The notes beneath the pieces were generated by a model that did not search any database, had not been told where the DNA came from, and saw only the letters and a list, made by a program, of their open reading frames with translations. The translations under genes were made by a program, and so were the position numbers. Of a stretch of DNA of 64,000 bases, positions 30,947-39,324 are shown piece after piece (the first letter of the stretch is position 1; every line of letters begins with the position of its first letter). Source of the stretch: Planctomicrobium piriforme (GTDB lineage Bacteria; Planctomycetota; Planctomycetia; Planctomycetales; Planctomycetaceae); the NCBI GenBank assembly GCA_945860955.1, contig CAMATH010000008.1:39423-103422 (forward strand), in the 5' to 3' direction.

Positions 30947-31330
30947 ATGGAACTGTTGCGAGAAGCGTGGGAAACTCTGGTCGATCGGGAACATGGTCCC
31001 TTCAGTTTTCGACTGTTCGTCCAACCGGTAATGGCCATCGCGATCGCATTTCGATCGGGTCGCCGCGACGCACGGGACGGTCGGCCCCCATTCCTGTGGC
31101 ATCTCTTGTTCAGTTCCCGCGATCGCGCGCATTCGATTCGTGAGGTGTGGGGGGATGTCTGCACGCTGTTCTTCGTGGCCGCCGCCCTTGATGTGGCGTA
31201 TCAGCTTGTCGTCACCGGCTGGATTCACGTGATCCCGATGTTGTTGGTGGCGACACTTCTGGCTGTCGTTCCCTACGCGGTGGCGCGCAGCGTCGTCAAT
31301 CGGCTTTCCCGGGCCTATCGAAAGGAGTAA
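30947..31330 (+). CDS. Small membrane protein, unknown
   Basis: 127 residues from the ATG at 30947, chosen because AGGAG lies at 30938-30942; the frame is open from a TTG at 30929. It has an amphipathic N-terminal helix (MELLREAWETLVDREHG) and about three hydrophobic segments (FVQPVMAIAIAF, LFFVAAALDVAYQLVV, VIPMLLVATLLAVVPYA). I do not recognise it. It is preceded by a polytopic membrane gene and followed 6 bases later by the DUF202 gene, and the three may form one membrane assembly (inference from spacing only). Confidence 0.75.
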   Translation: MELLREAWETLVDREHGPFSFRLFVQPVMAIAIAFRSGRRDARDGRPPFLWHLLFSSRDRAHSIREVWGDVCTLFFVAAALDVAYQLVVTGWIHVIPMLLVATLLAVVPYAVARSVVNRLSRAYRKE

Positions 31331-31336
31331 ACGCGG

Positions 31337-31762
31337 ATGCTTTCGGATCACCCCGAGTCTGAAAAGCCATCGAAGCCTGTGTCGGCGTTTGAGCCACCCG
31401 ACCAGATGCAGATGGCGTTTGAACGAACGTACCTGGCGCACGAACGCAATTTGATGGCCTGGGTGCGGACCGGAACATCGCTGGTGACATTCGGCTTTTC
31501 GCTCTACAAGTTCTTTCAATTCGCGTCTGAGCAGGCACCAGGGCAGCATGAATTCCACATCCTGGGACCGCGCTCGTTGGGGATGATCATGGTGGCGATT
31601 GGCGTCACCACACTGACTTTGGCGACCTGGCAACACCGACTCAGCTTGAAGCGTCTGCGGGTTCATTACCCTGCCCCGGTGTTTTCGCCCGCGCTGCTCC
31701 TGGCGGTGTTGATGTCTACCCTGGGGATTCTCGCGTTGTTAGCCCCGCTGTTTCGGCAGTAG
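31337..31762 (+). CDS. DUF202 (YidH-like) membrane protein
   Basis: 141 residues. The DUF202 signature AFERTYLAHERNLMAWVRTGTSLVTFGFSLYKF is clear, with two further membrane segments (SLGMIMVAIGVTTLTLA, ALLLAVLMSTLGILALLAP). The ATG at 31337 has AAGGAG at 31321-31326, which overlaps the end of the preceding gene; this supports translational coupling. It ends the cluster; a small hairpin (GCGGGAT, loop CTCG, ATCCCGC at 31798-31815) lies 36 bases downstream. The family's function is unknown. Confidence 0.92.
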   Translation: MLSDHPESEKPSKPVSAFEPPDQMQMAFERTYLAHERNLMAWVRTGTSLVTFGFSLYKFFQFASEQAPGQHEFHILGPRSLGMIMVAIGVTTLTLATWQHRLSLKRLRVHYPAPVFSPALLLAVLMSTLGILALLAPLFRQ

Positions 31763-31797
31763 AACCCCTCCGAATTTCGCACGATTCAGCTTGGAGT

Positions 31798-31815
31798 GCG
31801 GGATCTCGATCCCGC
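31798..31815 (+). terminator. Possible terminator after the folE cluster
   Basis: A 7-bp stem GCGGGAT/ATCCCGC with loop CTCG, followed by the pyrimidine-rich CTTCCGTTCTTCCTC. It is positioned 36 bases after the last gene of the cluster, but lacks a pure T-tract. Confidence 0.35.
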
Positions 31816-31990
31816 CTTCCGTTCTTCCTCACAATATCTCACAGCAGACAGAGCGGACTGACTGCCGAGGCGTTTTGCAACGCGAATTGTTCGCCGAAAA
31901 GTGGCGAGATGAAATTGCGATTGTCGCCGACTTGCGCATCTGGTAAACAGCCGGCCCCTCCTATCCGATTCCCTCCCCGCTTCGGGCGCA

Positions 31991-32962
31991 ATGCGCACCT
32001 CCCGACTCGTTCCCACCTTTCCCCGCGCCGTCGCGTGGCTGGTCGTCGTTCTAACCGCTGGCTGCGCGGGACGTCCGTACAAATATGGCCGATTCCATCC
32101 CGAAGGAGTCGAAGCGCCGCCGCTGGTGGTGGAGCATGGTGGCCCGGACGAGCATCTCGACCGGCTGAAGTCGATTGTGCAGTTTCCGAAGCGGCTGCTC
32201 TCATTCGGTCGCAACCAGGATGAGGAATCGACCGATGAATCGGAACGGCAGGTCGCCCAGTATCTGGAGAAGAACGACCTCACCGACGTCTATGTTTCGG
32301 TCAATGATTACGATCCGGACGATCAATGGCGGCGATTGAAAGAGAACGATCGCGTTGCCCCCGTGTGGAAATACACTTTGGGGGCGGCAAGCGTTGTGGG
32401 TTACACACTGCTTCCCGGCCGGGTCTTTGGCAAAGACAACTACAATCCGTTCACGAACACATTGAGTCTCAATTCCCCCCACCCGAACCGCGGTCTGTAT
32501 GAGGCGGCGTGGGCGAAAGACGTTCACACGAAGAGCCACGTCGGAAGTTACGTCGCGTTCAGTTACTTGCCCGGCCTCTCATTGGCGCGGGAAGCGAAAA
32601 AGACCGATGACGTCGTCGGATACCTTCAGGCGGAAGAAAACTGGGAACTCGAGAAACAGGCGTATCCCGAATTGTACGCCCAACTCGGCTCCCGCAGCGC
32701 GGGGCTTGCGAGTCCGTTCGTTTCGGGGATCGCTAGCCCGGTCATCGGGTTGGGTGCACGCATTGTCGGGCATACCACCGGCCGCGTCGTCGCAGGTCAG
32801 CGTGCGAAGGAAATCGAGCGAATTCAAACCGACCGCTTGAATGTCGAGATCGACGAATGGCTCGCGGAAGTCGCCCGGGAGGAATCAGCCGAAATTCAAT
32901 TGGTCGGCGGGGAAGACGATCCCTCCGAGAGCAATTCCACGCGAAACTCGCGCAACGACTGA
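31991..32962 (+). CDS. Putative lipoprotein, unknown
   Basis: 323 residues. A signal sequence (AVAWLVVVLTAGC) ends in a lipobox with Cys at residue 25, so the protein is probably anchored by lipid. The mature part has conserved-looking blocks: APPLVVEHGG, YLEKNDLTDVYVSVNDYDP, TLLPGRVFGKDNYNPFTNTL and WAKDVHTKSHVGSYVAFSY. I do not recognise a domain; the Gly-rich hydrophobic run ASPFVSGIASPVIGLGARIVGH looks like a membrane-inserting helix pair. It is expressed alone as far as spacing shows. Confidence 0.75.
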   Translation: MRTSRLVPTFPRAVAWLVVVLTAGCAGRPYKYGRFHPEGVEAPPLVVEHGGPDEHLDRLKSIVQFPKRLLSFGRNQDEESTDESERQVAQYLEKNDLTDVYVSVNDYDPDDQWRRLKENDRVAPVWKYTLGAASVVGYTLLPGRVFGKDNYNPFTNTLSLNSPHPNRGLYEAAWAKDVHTKSHVGSYVAFSYLPGLSLAREAKKTDDVVGYLQAEENWELEKQAYPELYAQLGSRSAGLASPFVSGIASPVIGLGARIVGHTTGRVVAGQRAKEIERIQTDRLNVEIDEWLAEVAREESAEIQLVGGEDDPSESNSTRNSRND

Positions 32963-33122
32963 ACTTAGAACCCGTCCTGGATCAACACCGTGATTCTGCG
33001 CGGCGCACAACATGTGGTGCAGAGGAACCGGCAGTAAGTCTCCGTCGTGTAGAGGTTATAGTCCACGCGACTCCCCGAGCGTTTCGCGAGAACCAGTTCC
33101 TCGACGCCACACGTCGCAGAGC

Positions 33123-33404
33123 GCGACCCCGGCAGGGGTCAAATCGATTAGCCCCGGGTCACGATCGCGCAGCGATCGAGACCCAGGGTTTCGGCCCGCC
33201 AAGGCGTCTGACCCCGGCAGGGGTCACATACGCCGTCGCGCGACCTCCCAAACACATTTCGCTGAATCGCACCATCCCGCCGCACGTCGACATCGTATGC
33301 GACCCCTGCCGGGGTCGATACTCGCGTTGTCGCCAAACCCCGGGTCGTTGCCGCTGACGCGACCACGACCCGGGGCTAATCGATTTGACCCCTGCCGGGG
33401 TCGC
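33123..33404. repeat. Nested palindromic element, family 2
   Basis: Perfect 38-base outer arms lie at 33123-33160 and 33367-33404. Inner arms (33210-33232 and 33294-33316) are a second inverted pair, and imperfect pairing continues between outer and inner arms. The 16-base core GACCCCGGCAGGGGTC occurs four times (33125, 33210, 33301, 33387), about 85 bases apart on each side, so the element reads as two tandem units facing two inverted units around a centre near 33263. It occupies half of the 566-base gap between the lipoprotein gene and the M50 protease gene; nothing else is visible in that gap. Confidence 0.9.
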
Positions 33405-33528
33405 CAATGGGCTTCCAATCGACGATTCACTGATCGCCAGATTCTTTTTTGAGCGCAGCTACGGGATGCGACGGCGGCTGCGCCGCGATGTACACTATAA
33501 AATCATCGATTTGATTTTGGACAGGTAC

Positions 33529-34554
33529 TCAGGGGGAAGCTTTCTGGTCGGTCGCCGGCGCTGTTTGCTCCGCTGGGGGATTCGGCTTTTCCCCCTCATA
33601 GAACGGCACCGAAACGAACCCGACGAAAATGAACGCCAGAGTCAACCATCCCAGCACAATACGTGGAATCCCCAGGGGTACGCGGTCGTCGGAGGTGGGG
33701 GGATGTCTCAATCCCGAGACCCCCACCAGTGTCAGAATCAGGCTCCAACCCAAATATTCGTTGTTCCCCTGGACCGCTTGAAAAATCATGAAGCCGAGAC
33801 TGCCAAAGAAGAGGGCGCGGGCGACGAGATGGGCCCGTTTCCCGATCAGGCAATACAGGATATGCCCCCCATCCAGTTGACCGACGGGAATCAGATTCAG
33901 CGCGGTGATGAAGATCCCGACCCAGCCCGCGAACAGAATCGGGTTGAGGGAGATGTCCTCGCCCGGCTGTAACGGCCGCAAGATCCAGCCCACCATCCAT
34001 TCGACAATCAGCGGATTCGAATAACCAGTCGATCCCGGCAGAATCGGCCCGATTCTTGAGTGCGCGATCCCCCACCAGTTGAGGGGAATCGCCACCACCA
34101 GGCCGGCCAGCGGCCCGCTGATGGCGATATCGAACATCGCCTTCCGATCGGCCACTCCTCCCTGCTGCGAGATCACGGCTCCCATGGTGCCTATCGGGCT
34201 GAACGGCATGGGAATGAAAAGCGGCAGGCTGGCGGGGACGCGGTAACGCCGGGTTTGCAGGTAGTGCCCCAGCTCATGCGCCCCCAGCATCGTGAGGACG
34301 GCGAGTGAGTACGTCAGCCCATTCAGCCACGATTGCCGATGGTCGTACACCACCTCGACAGTGCGGTTGGCGATATCGACATTGACGTGCGGGAGTCTTT
34401 GGCCCGTCGCCGGGTCAACAATCATCTCCGGAACCTGGAACTGCAATCTTCCGACATAGATCGTACTGGCGACCGTCAGAAGGAACAAAACCAGGGGCAT
34501 CAGTCGCCGGGGCCGGTAGGTGAGTCGCGGTGCTTCACGATGTGCTTCACTCAT
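33529..34554 (-). CDS. Site-2 protease, M50 family
   Basis: 341 residues, intramembrane zinc metalloprotease of the S2P family. The HExxH is in GAHELGHYLQTRRYRV, the second ligand motif is LNLIPVGQLDGGHIL (the LDG motif), and hydrophobic segments flank both. There is no PDZ domain, unlike RseP; the topology resembles the stand-alone M50 proteases of bacteria. Substrates of such enzymes are usually anti-sigma factors or other single-span proteins, and none is encoded beside it. It diverges from the DSD1-like gene at 34707. Confidence 0.92.
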   Translation of the reverse strand: MSEAHREAPRLTYRPRRLMPLVLFLLTVASTIYVGRLQFQVPEMIVDPATGQRLPHVNVDIANRTVEVVYDHRQSWLNGLTYSLAVLTMLGAHELGHYLQTRRYRVPASLPLFIPMPFSPIGTMGAVISQQGGVADRKAMFDIAISGPLAGLVVAIPLNWWGIAHSRIGPILPGSTGYSNPLIVEWMVGWILRPLQPGEDISLNPILFAGWVGIFITALNLIPVGQLDGGHILYCLIGKRAHLVARALFFGSLGFMIFQAVQGNNEYLGWSLILTLVGVSGLRHPPTSDDRVPLGIPRIVLGWLTLAFIFVGFVSVPFYEGEKPNPPAEQTAPATDQKASP

Positions 34555-34706
34555 CCCATGACTGTACCCGATGCCGCTGTGGTGTCGGAAGCGAACCGGT
34601 CGCAGGTGACTCCGCCCGGCTCGCCTGCTAGAGTCTCACCAGGATTCGCATCCACTGCCGGACCGATTCAGAAACCAACTCGATACCTCATTCTCTGGCC
34701 CGAACT

Positions 34707-35807
34707 GTGTCTCAGTCTTTGATCGGCACCAACAAATACGAGCTCGACACCCCCTTGCTCTGCATCGATCTCGATCGCATGGAAGCGAACATTCGGTTGA
34801 TGGCCGAGACGTGCAAAGCGAACGGAGTGCAGTGGCGGCCGCACGAAAAGTGCCACAAAACGCCGGCGATCGCGTTGATGGAGATCGCCGCCGGGGCGAT
34901 CGGGGTGACGTGCGCCAAAGTGTCGGAAGCCGAGGTGATGGCGGCTGGTGGCGTGCGGGACATTCTGATCGCGAACATGGTGGTCGGCCAGCGGAAGTGG
35001 GAACGGGTCGCCGCCCTGTGCCGGCACGCCGACCCGATCATCACGTGCGATCACTACGCCCAGGTCGAACCACTGGCGGCGGTCTGTCGGCAGCGCGGCG
35101 TCGCCCCCCGGGTGATCATCGAAGTCAATCTGGGACTCGACCGCGTGGGGGTTCGCCCCGGTCGCGACACGCTGGAACTCGCGCAGGCAATTGACCAGCT
35201 TAAGGGAGTCCGCTTCGCCGGCATCATGGGGTATGAAGGACACCTGCTGCGAATCGCCGACCAGGAGGAGAAGACACAAAAGATCAGCTCGGCGATCGGC
35301 CTGTTGACCGGCTGTGCCGACGCGATCCGCCAGGCGGGACTGAACTGCGACATCGTGAGTGCCGGGGGAACCGGTTCTTACCAGATCACCGCGAAGTGTC
35401 CGGGAATCAAGGAACTCCAGGCTGGCGGTGGGATTTTCATGGATCCCTTCTACCGCAACGATTGCCAGGTCACCGACCTGGAATACGCCCTGACGGTGCT
35501 GGCCACGGTCGTGAGTCGGCCCACGCTGGAGCGGGCGGTTCTCGACGCGGGACGCAAGACGATGTACCCGGATCTGGCGCTTCCGGTGGTCGTCGGTTAT
35601 CCCGACGCCAAGGTCAAGCGACTCTCTGCCGAGCATTGCGAACTGGATTTGGGCCCCCGCTCGCAGGATCTGAAGATTGGGGACAAGATCGAACTGGTGG
35701 TGGGATACGGCGACTTCACGACGGTCCTCCACGACGAATTCCATGGGTTTCGCGACAACCGCCTGGAAGTGGTGTGGCCGATTCTGGGACGTGGCAAGTT
35801 GACGTGA
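34707..35807 (+). CDS. DSD1-family PLP enzyme (D-amino acid aldolase/dehydratase-like)
   Basis: 366 residues from a GTG at 34707. The alanine-racemase-like barrel carries the PLP lysine region RPHEKCHKTPAIA near residue 45-57, with AGGTGSYQIT and the C-terminal domain ending WPILGRGKLT. Relatives are D-threonine aldolases and D-serine dehydratases, which bind a metal through a C-terminal H-x-C or H-x-D motif (PGHCDTTVNLHD-like). Here the same place reads VGYGDFTTVLHD, so the usual ligands appear to be replaced. The reaction is therefore uncertain. It is convergent with the epimerase gene. Confidence 0.85.
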   Translation: MSQSLIGTNKYELDTPLLCIDLDRMEANIRLMAETCKANGVQWRPHEKCHKTPAIALMEIAAGAIGVTCAKVSEAEVMAAGGVRDILIANMVVGQRKWERVAALCRHADPIITCDHYAQVEPLAAVCRQRGVAPRVIIEVNLGLDRVGVRPGRDTLELAQAIDQLKGVRFAGIMGYEGHLLRIADQEEKTQKISSAIGLLTGCADAIRQAGLNCDIVSAGGTGSYQITAKCPGIKELQAGGGIFMDPFYRNDCQVTDLEYALTVLATVVSRPTLERAVLDAGRKTMYPDLALPVVVGYPDAKVKRLSAEHCELDLGPRSQDLKIGDKIELVVGYGDFTTVLHDEFHGFRDNRLEVVWPILGRGKLT

Positions 35808-35830
35808 TTGGGAACGGCGGACGCTGATCG

Positions 35831-36574
35831 CTACAGCAGGCTCTCCAGCAGCAAGCGGACCTTCCGCATCTCAACCCCCCGGCCCGCGGTATCCATCAGT
35901 TCGGGATAGATCTCGACCGAGAGTGTGCGGGTATAATTGGTCCGTTCGAGCTGACTGATCATGCGGGCGTAGTCCAGCTCTCCCAGACCGACCGGCACCT
36001 GGAATTGCTCGTTCGTCGAATCCCGCAGATGGACGTGGTAGACGTACGGGTAAACCGGGTCGTGCGAGGCGCTTTTGTGGGGACCACAGACGTAGCAGCT
36101 TGGATCCAGGGTAATGCCGAGACCGGGAGCCGCCTGGCAGAGTTCGACCGCCGTCCGGGGATCTTCCGAAAGATGCCCGGTTTTCGTTTTGAACGAGACG
36201 ACCACACCATCCTGCACGCCGATTTTGGTCAGCTCACGCAGGCGGTCGACTTCAGAATTGAACGGCGTGCCCAGTTTCGCGGACGGGACGGTGATCTGCG
36301 GGACGCGTAACTGCTTCGCGACCTTCGCCACGACGGTGAAGTCGGCCGCCGACAGTTCGTTTTCAAGGCAGAACGAAATCGGCGTCAAGCGGGTGATTTC
36401 CCGGTAGCGGGCACAGAAGCGATCGGGATCCTTGATCAGTTCCGACGGTTTGAGGTGCGAACTCTGCTCATCGAACCACAGTTCGACCTTGTCGTACCCC
36501 ATGTCGTCGATGTGGAAGCAGGCCTGATTGACCGGAAGGTCGGAAAAGCAACGAGTCGAGGCGGCGACGAGCAT
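35831..36574 (-). CDS. Sugar phosphate isomerase/epimerase (TIM barrel)
   Basis: 247 residues, xylose-isomerase-like TIM barrel. Landmarks are the start MLVAASTRCFSDLPV, KVELWFDE, SFCLENELSAADF, GITLDPSCYVCGP, YHVHLRDST and LSVEIYPEL near the end, which fit the acidic and His metal ligands of the AP-endonuclease-2 superfamily. The exact substrate (inosose, hydroxypyruvate, tagatose or other) cannot be decided. It is convergent with the DSD1-like gene; no transport or kinase gene is adjacent. Confidence 0.85.
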   Translation of the reverse strand: MLVAASTRCFSDLPVNQACFHIDDMGYDKVELWFDEQSSHLKPSELIKDPDRFCARYREITRLTPISFCLENELSAADFTVVAKVAKQLRVPQITVPSAKLGTPFNSEVDRLRELTKIGVQDGVVVSFKTKTGHLSEDPRTAVELCQAAPGLGITLDPSCYVCGPHKSASHDPVYPYVYHVHLRDSTNEQFQVPVGLGELDYARMISQLERTNYTRTLSVEIYPELMDTAGRGVEMRKVRLLLESLL

Positions 36575-36599
36575 TGAATCACACTCCGTTGTTCACAAA

Positions 36600-36685
36600 C
36601 TCAATGAAAATGGCGTTCTCCGCCAGGGATCTGATGGTTGGGCGCACAGGCAACATGTCCGTGCGCCCAGTCAACTTTCATTGAG
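36600..36685. repeat. Nested hairpin upstream of the epimerase gene
   Basis: Outer arms CTCAATGAAA (36600-36609) and TTTCATTGAG (36676-36685) enclose an inner hairpin TGGGCGCAC (36639-36647) paired with GTGCGCCCA (36661-36669). It lies in the 415-base gap between the epimerase start at 36574 and the lipoprotein start at 36990. The rest of that gap holds no gene that I can support. It could be a regulatory hairpin of either divergent transcript or another dispersed palindrome. Confidence 0.55.
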
Positions 36686-36989
36686 AGACGAGTTTCTCTG
36701 AGTCATCCAGTAGGTGTCGCAACTGCTTGTTAAAATGCAGGTTGCGTCAGAATTGCCAACTCTGGCCGGGACCGGGAAACCAGCCGTGTGAATTTAATCC
36801 GATTGGGTCGAATCTGCAAGACGAATGAATCGACTCTGCGACAACGGTCATTCTTGGGGTGTGGATTATGCACGATCTGCCTGGCGCGACGCCGATAAAT
36901 CCTTCTGACCGGGCGTCTTCCCACGAGCCCCGCACGGATGAGGCGCGGACCCTGGTCATTTCCTGTTGGCTTTCAGGGGGATCCTTCCC

Positions 36990-37313
36990 ATGCGTTCCAA
37001 TCTGCTGTTGCTGGCTGCGGCCGCTGTGCTTCTTCCCTTTGCTGTAGGATGCAGCAGCTCCAAGGTCGTTCGGGGACAAGGTCCAGGCGACATGGCCTAC
37101 GCCGGCTCTGACAACGGCTACTGTGAATCGGACGACTGCGACTGCGATGAATGCAGCCGTCGCGCCCGTCACCAGTGCCGACCGTACCACGTGCCTCACG
37201 ACCTCTCCTACCCCCCTGCCGGAGCAATGCCGGCGGTTGTGCAGTACCCCTACTACACCAACAAGGGACCGGACTGCTTCTTCTACGACAGCGACGGCAA
37301 GAACAAGCCGTAA
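36990..37313 (+). CDS. Small Cys-rich lipoprotein, unknown
   Basis: 107 residues from the ATG at 36990, chosen because AGGGGG lies nine bases upstream and a signal peptide starts there. The signal (LLLLAAAAVLLPFAVGC) ends in a lipobox with Cys at residue 21. The mature part is Cys- and Asp-rich (CESDDCDCDECSRRARHQC), then Pro/Tyr-rich (YPPAGAMPAVVQYPYYTNKG). The clustered cysteines suggest metal binding or disulfides. I do not recognise a family. A large palindromic element follows downstream. Confidence 0.8.
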   Translation: MRSNLLLLAAAAVLLPFAVGCSSSKVVRGQGPGDMAYAGSDNGYCESDDCDCDECSRRARHQCRPYHVPHDLSYPPAGAMPAVVQYPYYTNKGPDCFFYDSDGKNKP

Positions 37314-37486
37314 TTGAAGCAACCGCCCGCTTGAAAACTAGGTTGGGTGCCACGGCCAGCGAGCGCAGCGAGTCGGCCGTGCGAGCGTAGACATGCATGG
37401 TGGTTGGAATTCGGGGATCCTAGCCCCGAAGCGGGCTGTTGAATTGAAGACGTGGGAAAGCCGATTGGCGGCTTGTGTTGGCGACG

Positions 37487-37863
37487 GCCCCATCCGCCTT
37501 GAGCGGATGGGGAGAAAGATCGATGGCTAGCCCCAAACTGCATTTCGCGGCCCAGACCCCATCCACCTTGTGTGGATTGGTGAATCAGATCTTCGCTCTG
37601 TCTGCCACCCACGACGTCCATAACCAAATCAACTGGTGCCACTGGCGATGTCGTGCATTTTTTTGATGCATGACTGCGGTTCGCGTTCCCTGCGACAATT
37701 GGCGACCAATTGCCTTGTGATCCTGCCGGGTTTCGCCGGTCTTGCCTGACAGAGCGAGGATCTCATTCACCGATCCACACGAGGTGGATGGGGTCTTGCT
37801 CGATGAGGGGGCATTTTTCTAGCTGCCGATCTCATTCACCATCCGGGCGAGCCGGATGGGGTC
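37487..37863. repeat. Nested palindromic element, family 3
   Basis: Inner arms of 49 bases (37555-37603 and 37747-37795) are inverted copies with about five mismatches and each contains a hairpin with CCCCATCC at one end. Outer arms (about 37487-37527 and 37821-37863) carry a diverged copy of the same unit, including CCCCATCCG and GATC near the ends. The layout is again two units facing two inverted units, here around a central spacer of about 143 bases. A separate small hairpin (CACGGCC/GGCCGTG) is at 37350-37380. Together these fill most of the 644-base gap between the lipoprotein gene and larC; no gene is visible. Confidence 0.85.
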
Positions 37864-37957
37864 TGGGGACCGTGTCGCGATGAGAGACGAGGTCTTGAAC
37901 TTACGTCTTCATCATCGAACCGGTCGGTGCAGGAGACGCGATGACAGTGTTCCCGTT

Positions 37958-39274
37958 CTAACGATGATCATGCCCATGGTCGTGTGAATGATCATGAGAA
38001 TGGTCATGGCCGTGGTCATGCGAATGTCCACCGACCGGCTTCACCTGCGGGCTGATCACAGGAGCCGGAGCGTCGGACTTCGCCAGAAGAGTTTGGGCGA
38101 CCGCCGGATCCTGCGCGCGAAACGCTTCGTCGGCAGAGCGATACACTTCGCGCAGCGGAACCGCGAACTGGCGGGCGATCTGGGCACACGCTTCATACTC
38201 CGGGGTGAACACCAACTGGCCCGCGTGTCGCCCGAGTTTCCCCGCGACCTCTCCCCAGGGCGTTTTCACCGAACAGCCAACGCGTGTCCGCTTGGTTCGC
38301 TGCGCGGTGGTCCGCCGGATTCCGAACGTCTGGGTCTCCTCGAACAGAATCGCCTCCAGCCGGGCCTGGTCGGCGGGTCGGCAGATCACCCCGAGCAGCA
38401 CGCCTGGCCGATCCTTCTTCATCTGCAGCGGAATCGAATACACGTCGAGCGCGCCGGCAGCCAGCAATCGCTGCTTGGTATACCCGACAATCTCTCCCGA
38501 GACGTCGTCGAGATTCGTCTCCAGGACCAGCACCTCGTCGTGTTCAGCGTCGGCGGTGGTCGCCTCCCCCACCAGAATCCGCAGCATGTTGGCGCGGTCG
38601 GTCAGATCCTTCGTGCCGGCCCCATGCCCGATACTCTCAATCGTCATCGAAGGAATCGGGCCGAACCGGTCGACGACCGCCTTGAGAATCGCCGCCCCCG
38701 TGGGGGTCGTGAGTTCGAGATTCACCGGGACGTCGACCAGCGGGACTCCCTTCAACAGTTCCGCGGTCCCCGGCGTCGGAACGGTGCAGACACCATGCGC
38801 GATCCGCACTTGCCCGCGACCGGTGGGGATCGGGCTGGAGATCACCTCTTCAACCCCCAGGAGATCAAACCCGATCGCCGACGCCACAATATCAACAATC
38901 GAATCGATCGCCCCGACTTCATGAAAATGGATCTGGTCGACCGTCGTCCCGTGAACGGTCGCCTCTGCTTTGGCGATTTCGTGAAAGATCCGCAGGGCGA
39001 GCTGCTTCTGCCGCGGCGCGAGCGAGCCGCGATCCAGAATCGCATGAATGTCGGCCAGATGCCGATGCGCGTGCTGTTCGGGATGCGTGATCCGCAAGTG
39101 CAGCGCCCGGAACGCGCACCGCATCACCTGCTGAAAGGAGATTTCGACACCCGGCAACCCCAGCGAGGCGATCCCCCCGATGATCGCCTGGGGATCGACC
39201 CCGGCGTCCACCAGGGCGGCGACCGTCATGTCACCCGAGATGCCGGAGGAACAGTCGAGATAGGCGATTCGCAT
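37958..39274 (-). CDS. larC: Nickel-insertion protein LarC
   Basis: 438 residues. LarC inserts nickel into the pincer nucleotide cofactor of lactate racemase-type enzymes. The N-terminus MRIAYLDCSSGISGDMTVAALVDAG is typical, followed by FHEVGAIDSIVDIVASAIGFD, IPTGRGQVRIAHGVCTVPTPGTAELL and the C-terminal MKKDRPGVLLGVICRP. The C-terminal tail is a His/Asp repeat (HSHDHGHDHSHDHSHDHGH) fitting a metal-binding end. No larB, larE or larA lies adjacent, so the cofactor's other steps are encoded elsewhere or differ. It is transcribed as the downstream partner of no obvious operon; the esterase gene starts 51 bases upstream on the same strand, which may link them. Confidence 0.95.
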   Translation of the reverse strand: MRIAYLDCSSGISGDMTVAALVDAGVDPQAIIGGIASLGLPGVEISFQQVMRCAFRALHLRITHPEQHAHRHLADIHAILDRGSLAPRQKQLALRIFHEIAKAEATVHGTTVDQIHFHEVGAIDSIVDIVASAIGFDLLGVEEVISSPIPTGRGQVRIAHGVCTVPTPGTAELLKGVPLVDVPVNLELTTPTGAAILKAVVDRFGPIPSMTIESIGHGAGTKDLTDRANMLRILVGEATTADAEHDEVLVLETNLDDVSGEIVGYTKQRLLAAGALDVYSIPLQMKKDRPGVLLGVICRPADQARLEAILFEETQTFGIRRTTAQRTKRTRVGCSVKTPWGEVAGKLGRHAGQLVFTPEYEACAQIARQFAVPLREVYRSADEAFRAQDPAVAQTLLAKSDAPAPVISPQVKPVGGHSHDHGHDHSHDHSHDHGHDHR

Positions 39275-39324
39275 AGCAGCCGGGATGATCGAGGGGTGTG
39301 GATGAACTCAGCGCGATCCGAAGA

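Noticed and set aside
33123..33404. CRISPR array or tandem repeat array
   Set aside because: Repeats are inverted, each is self-complementary, and there are only four units of unequal divergence; no spacers.
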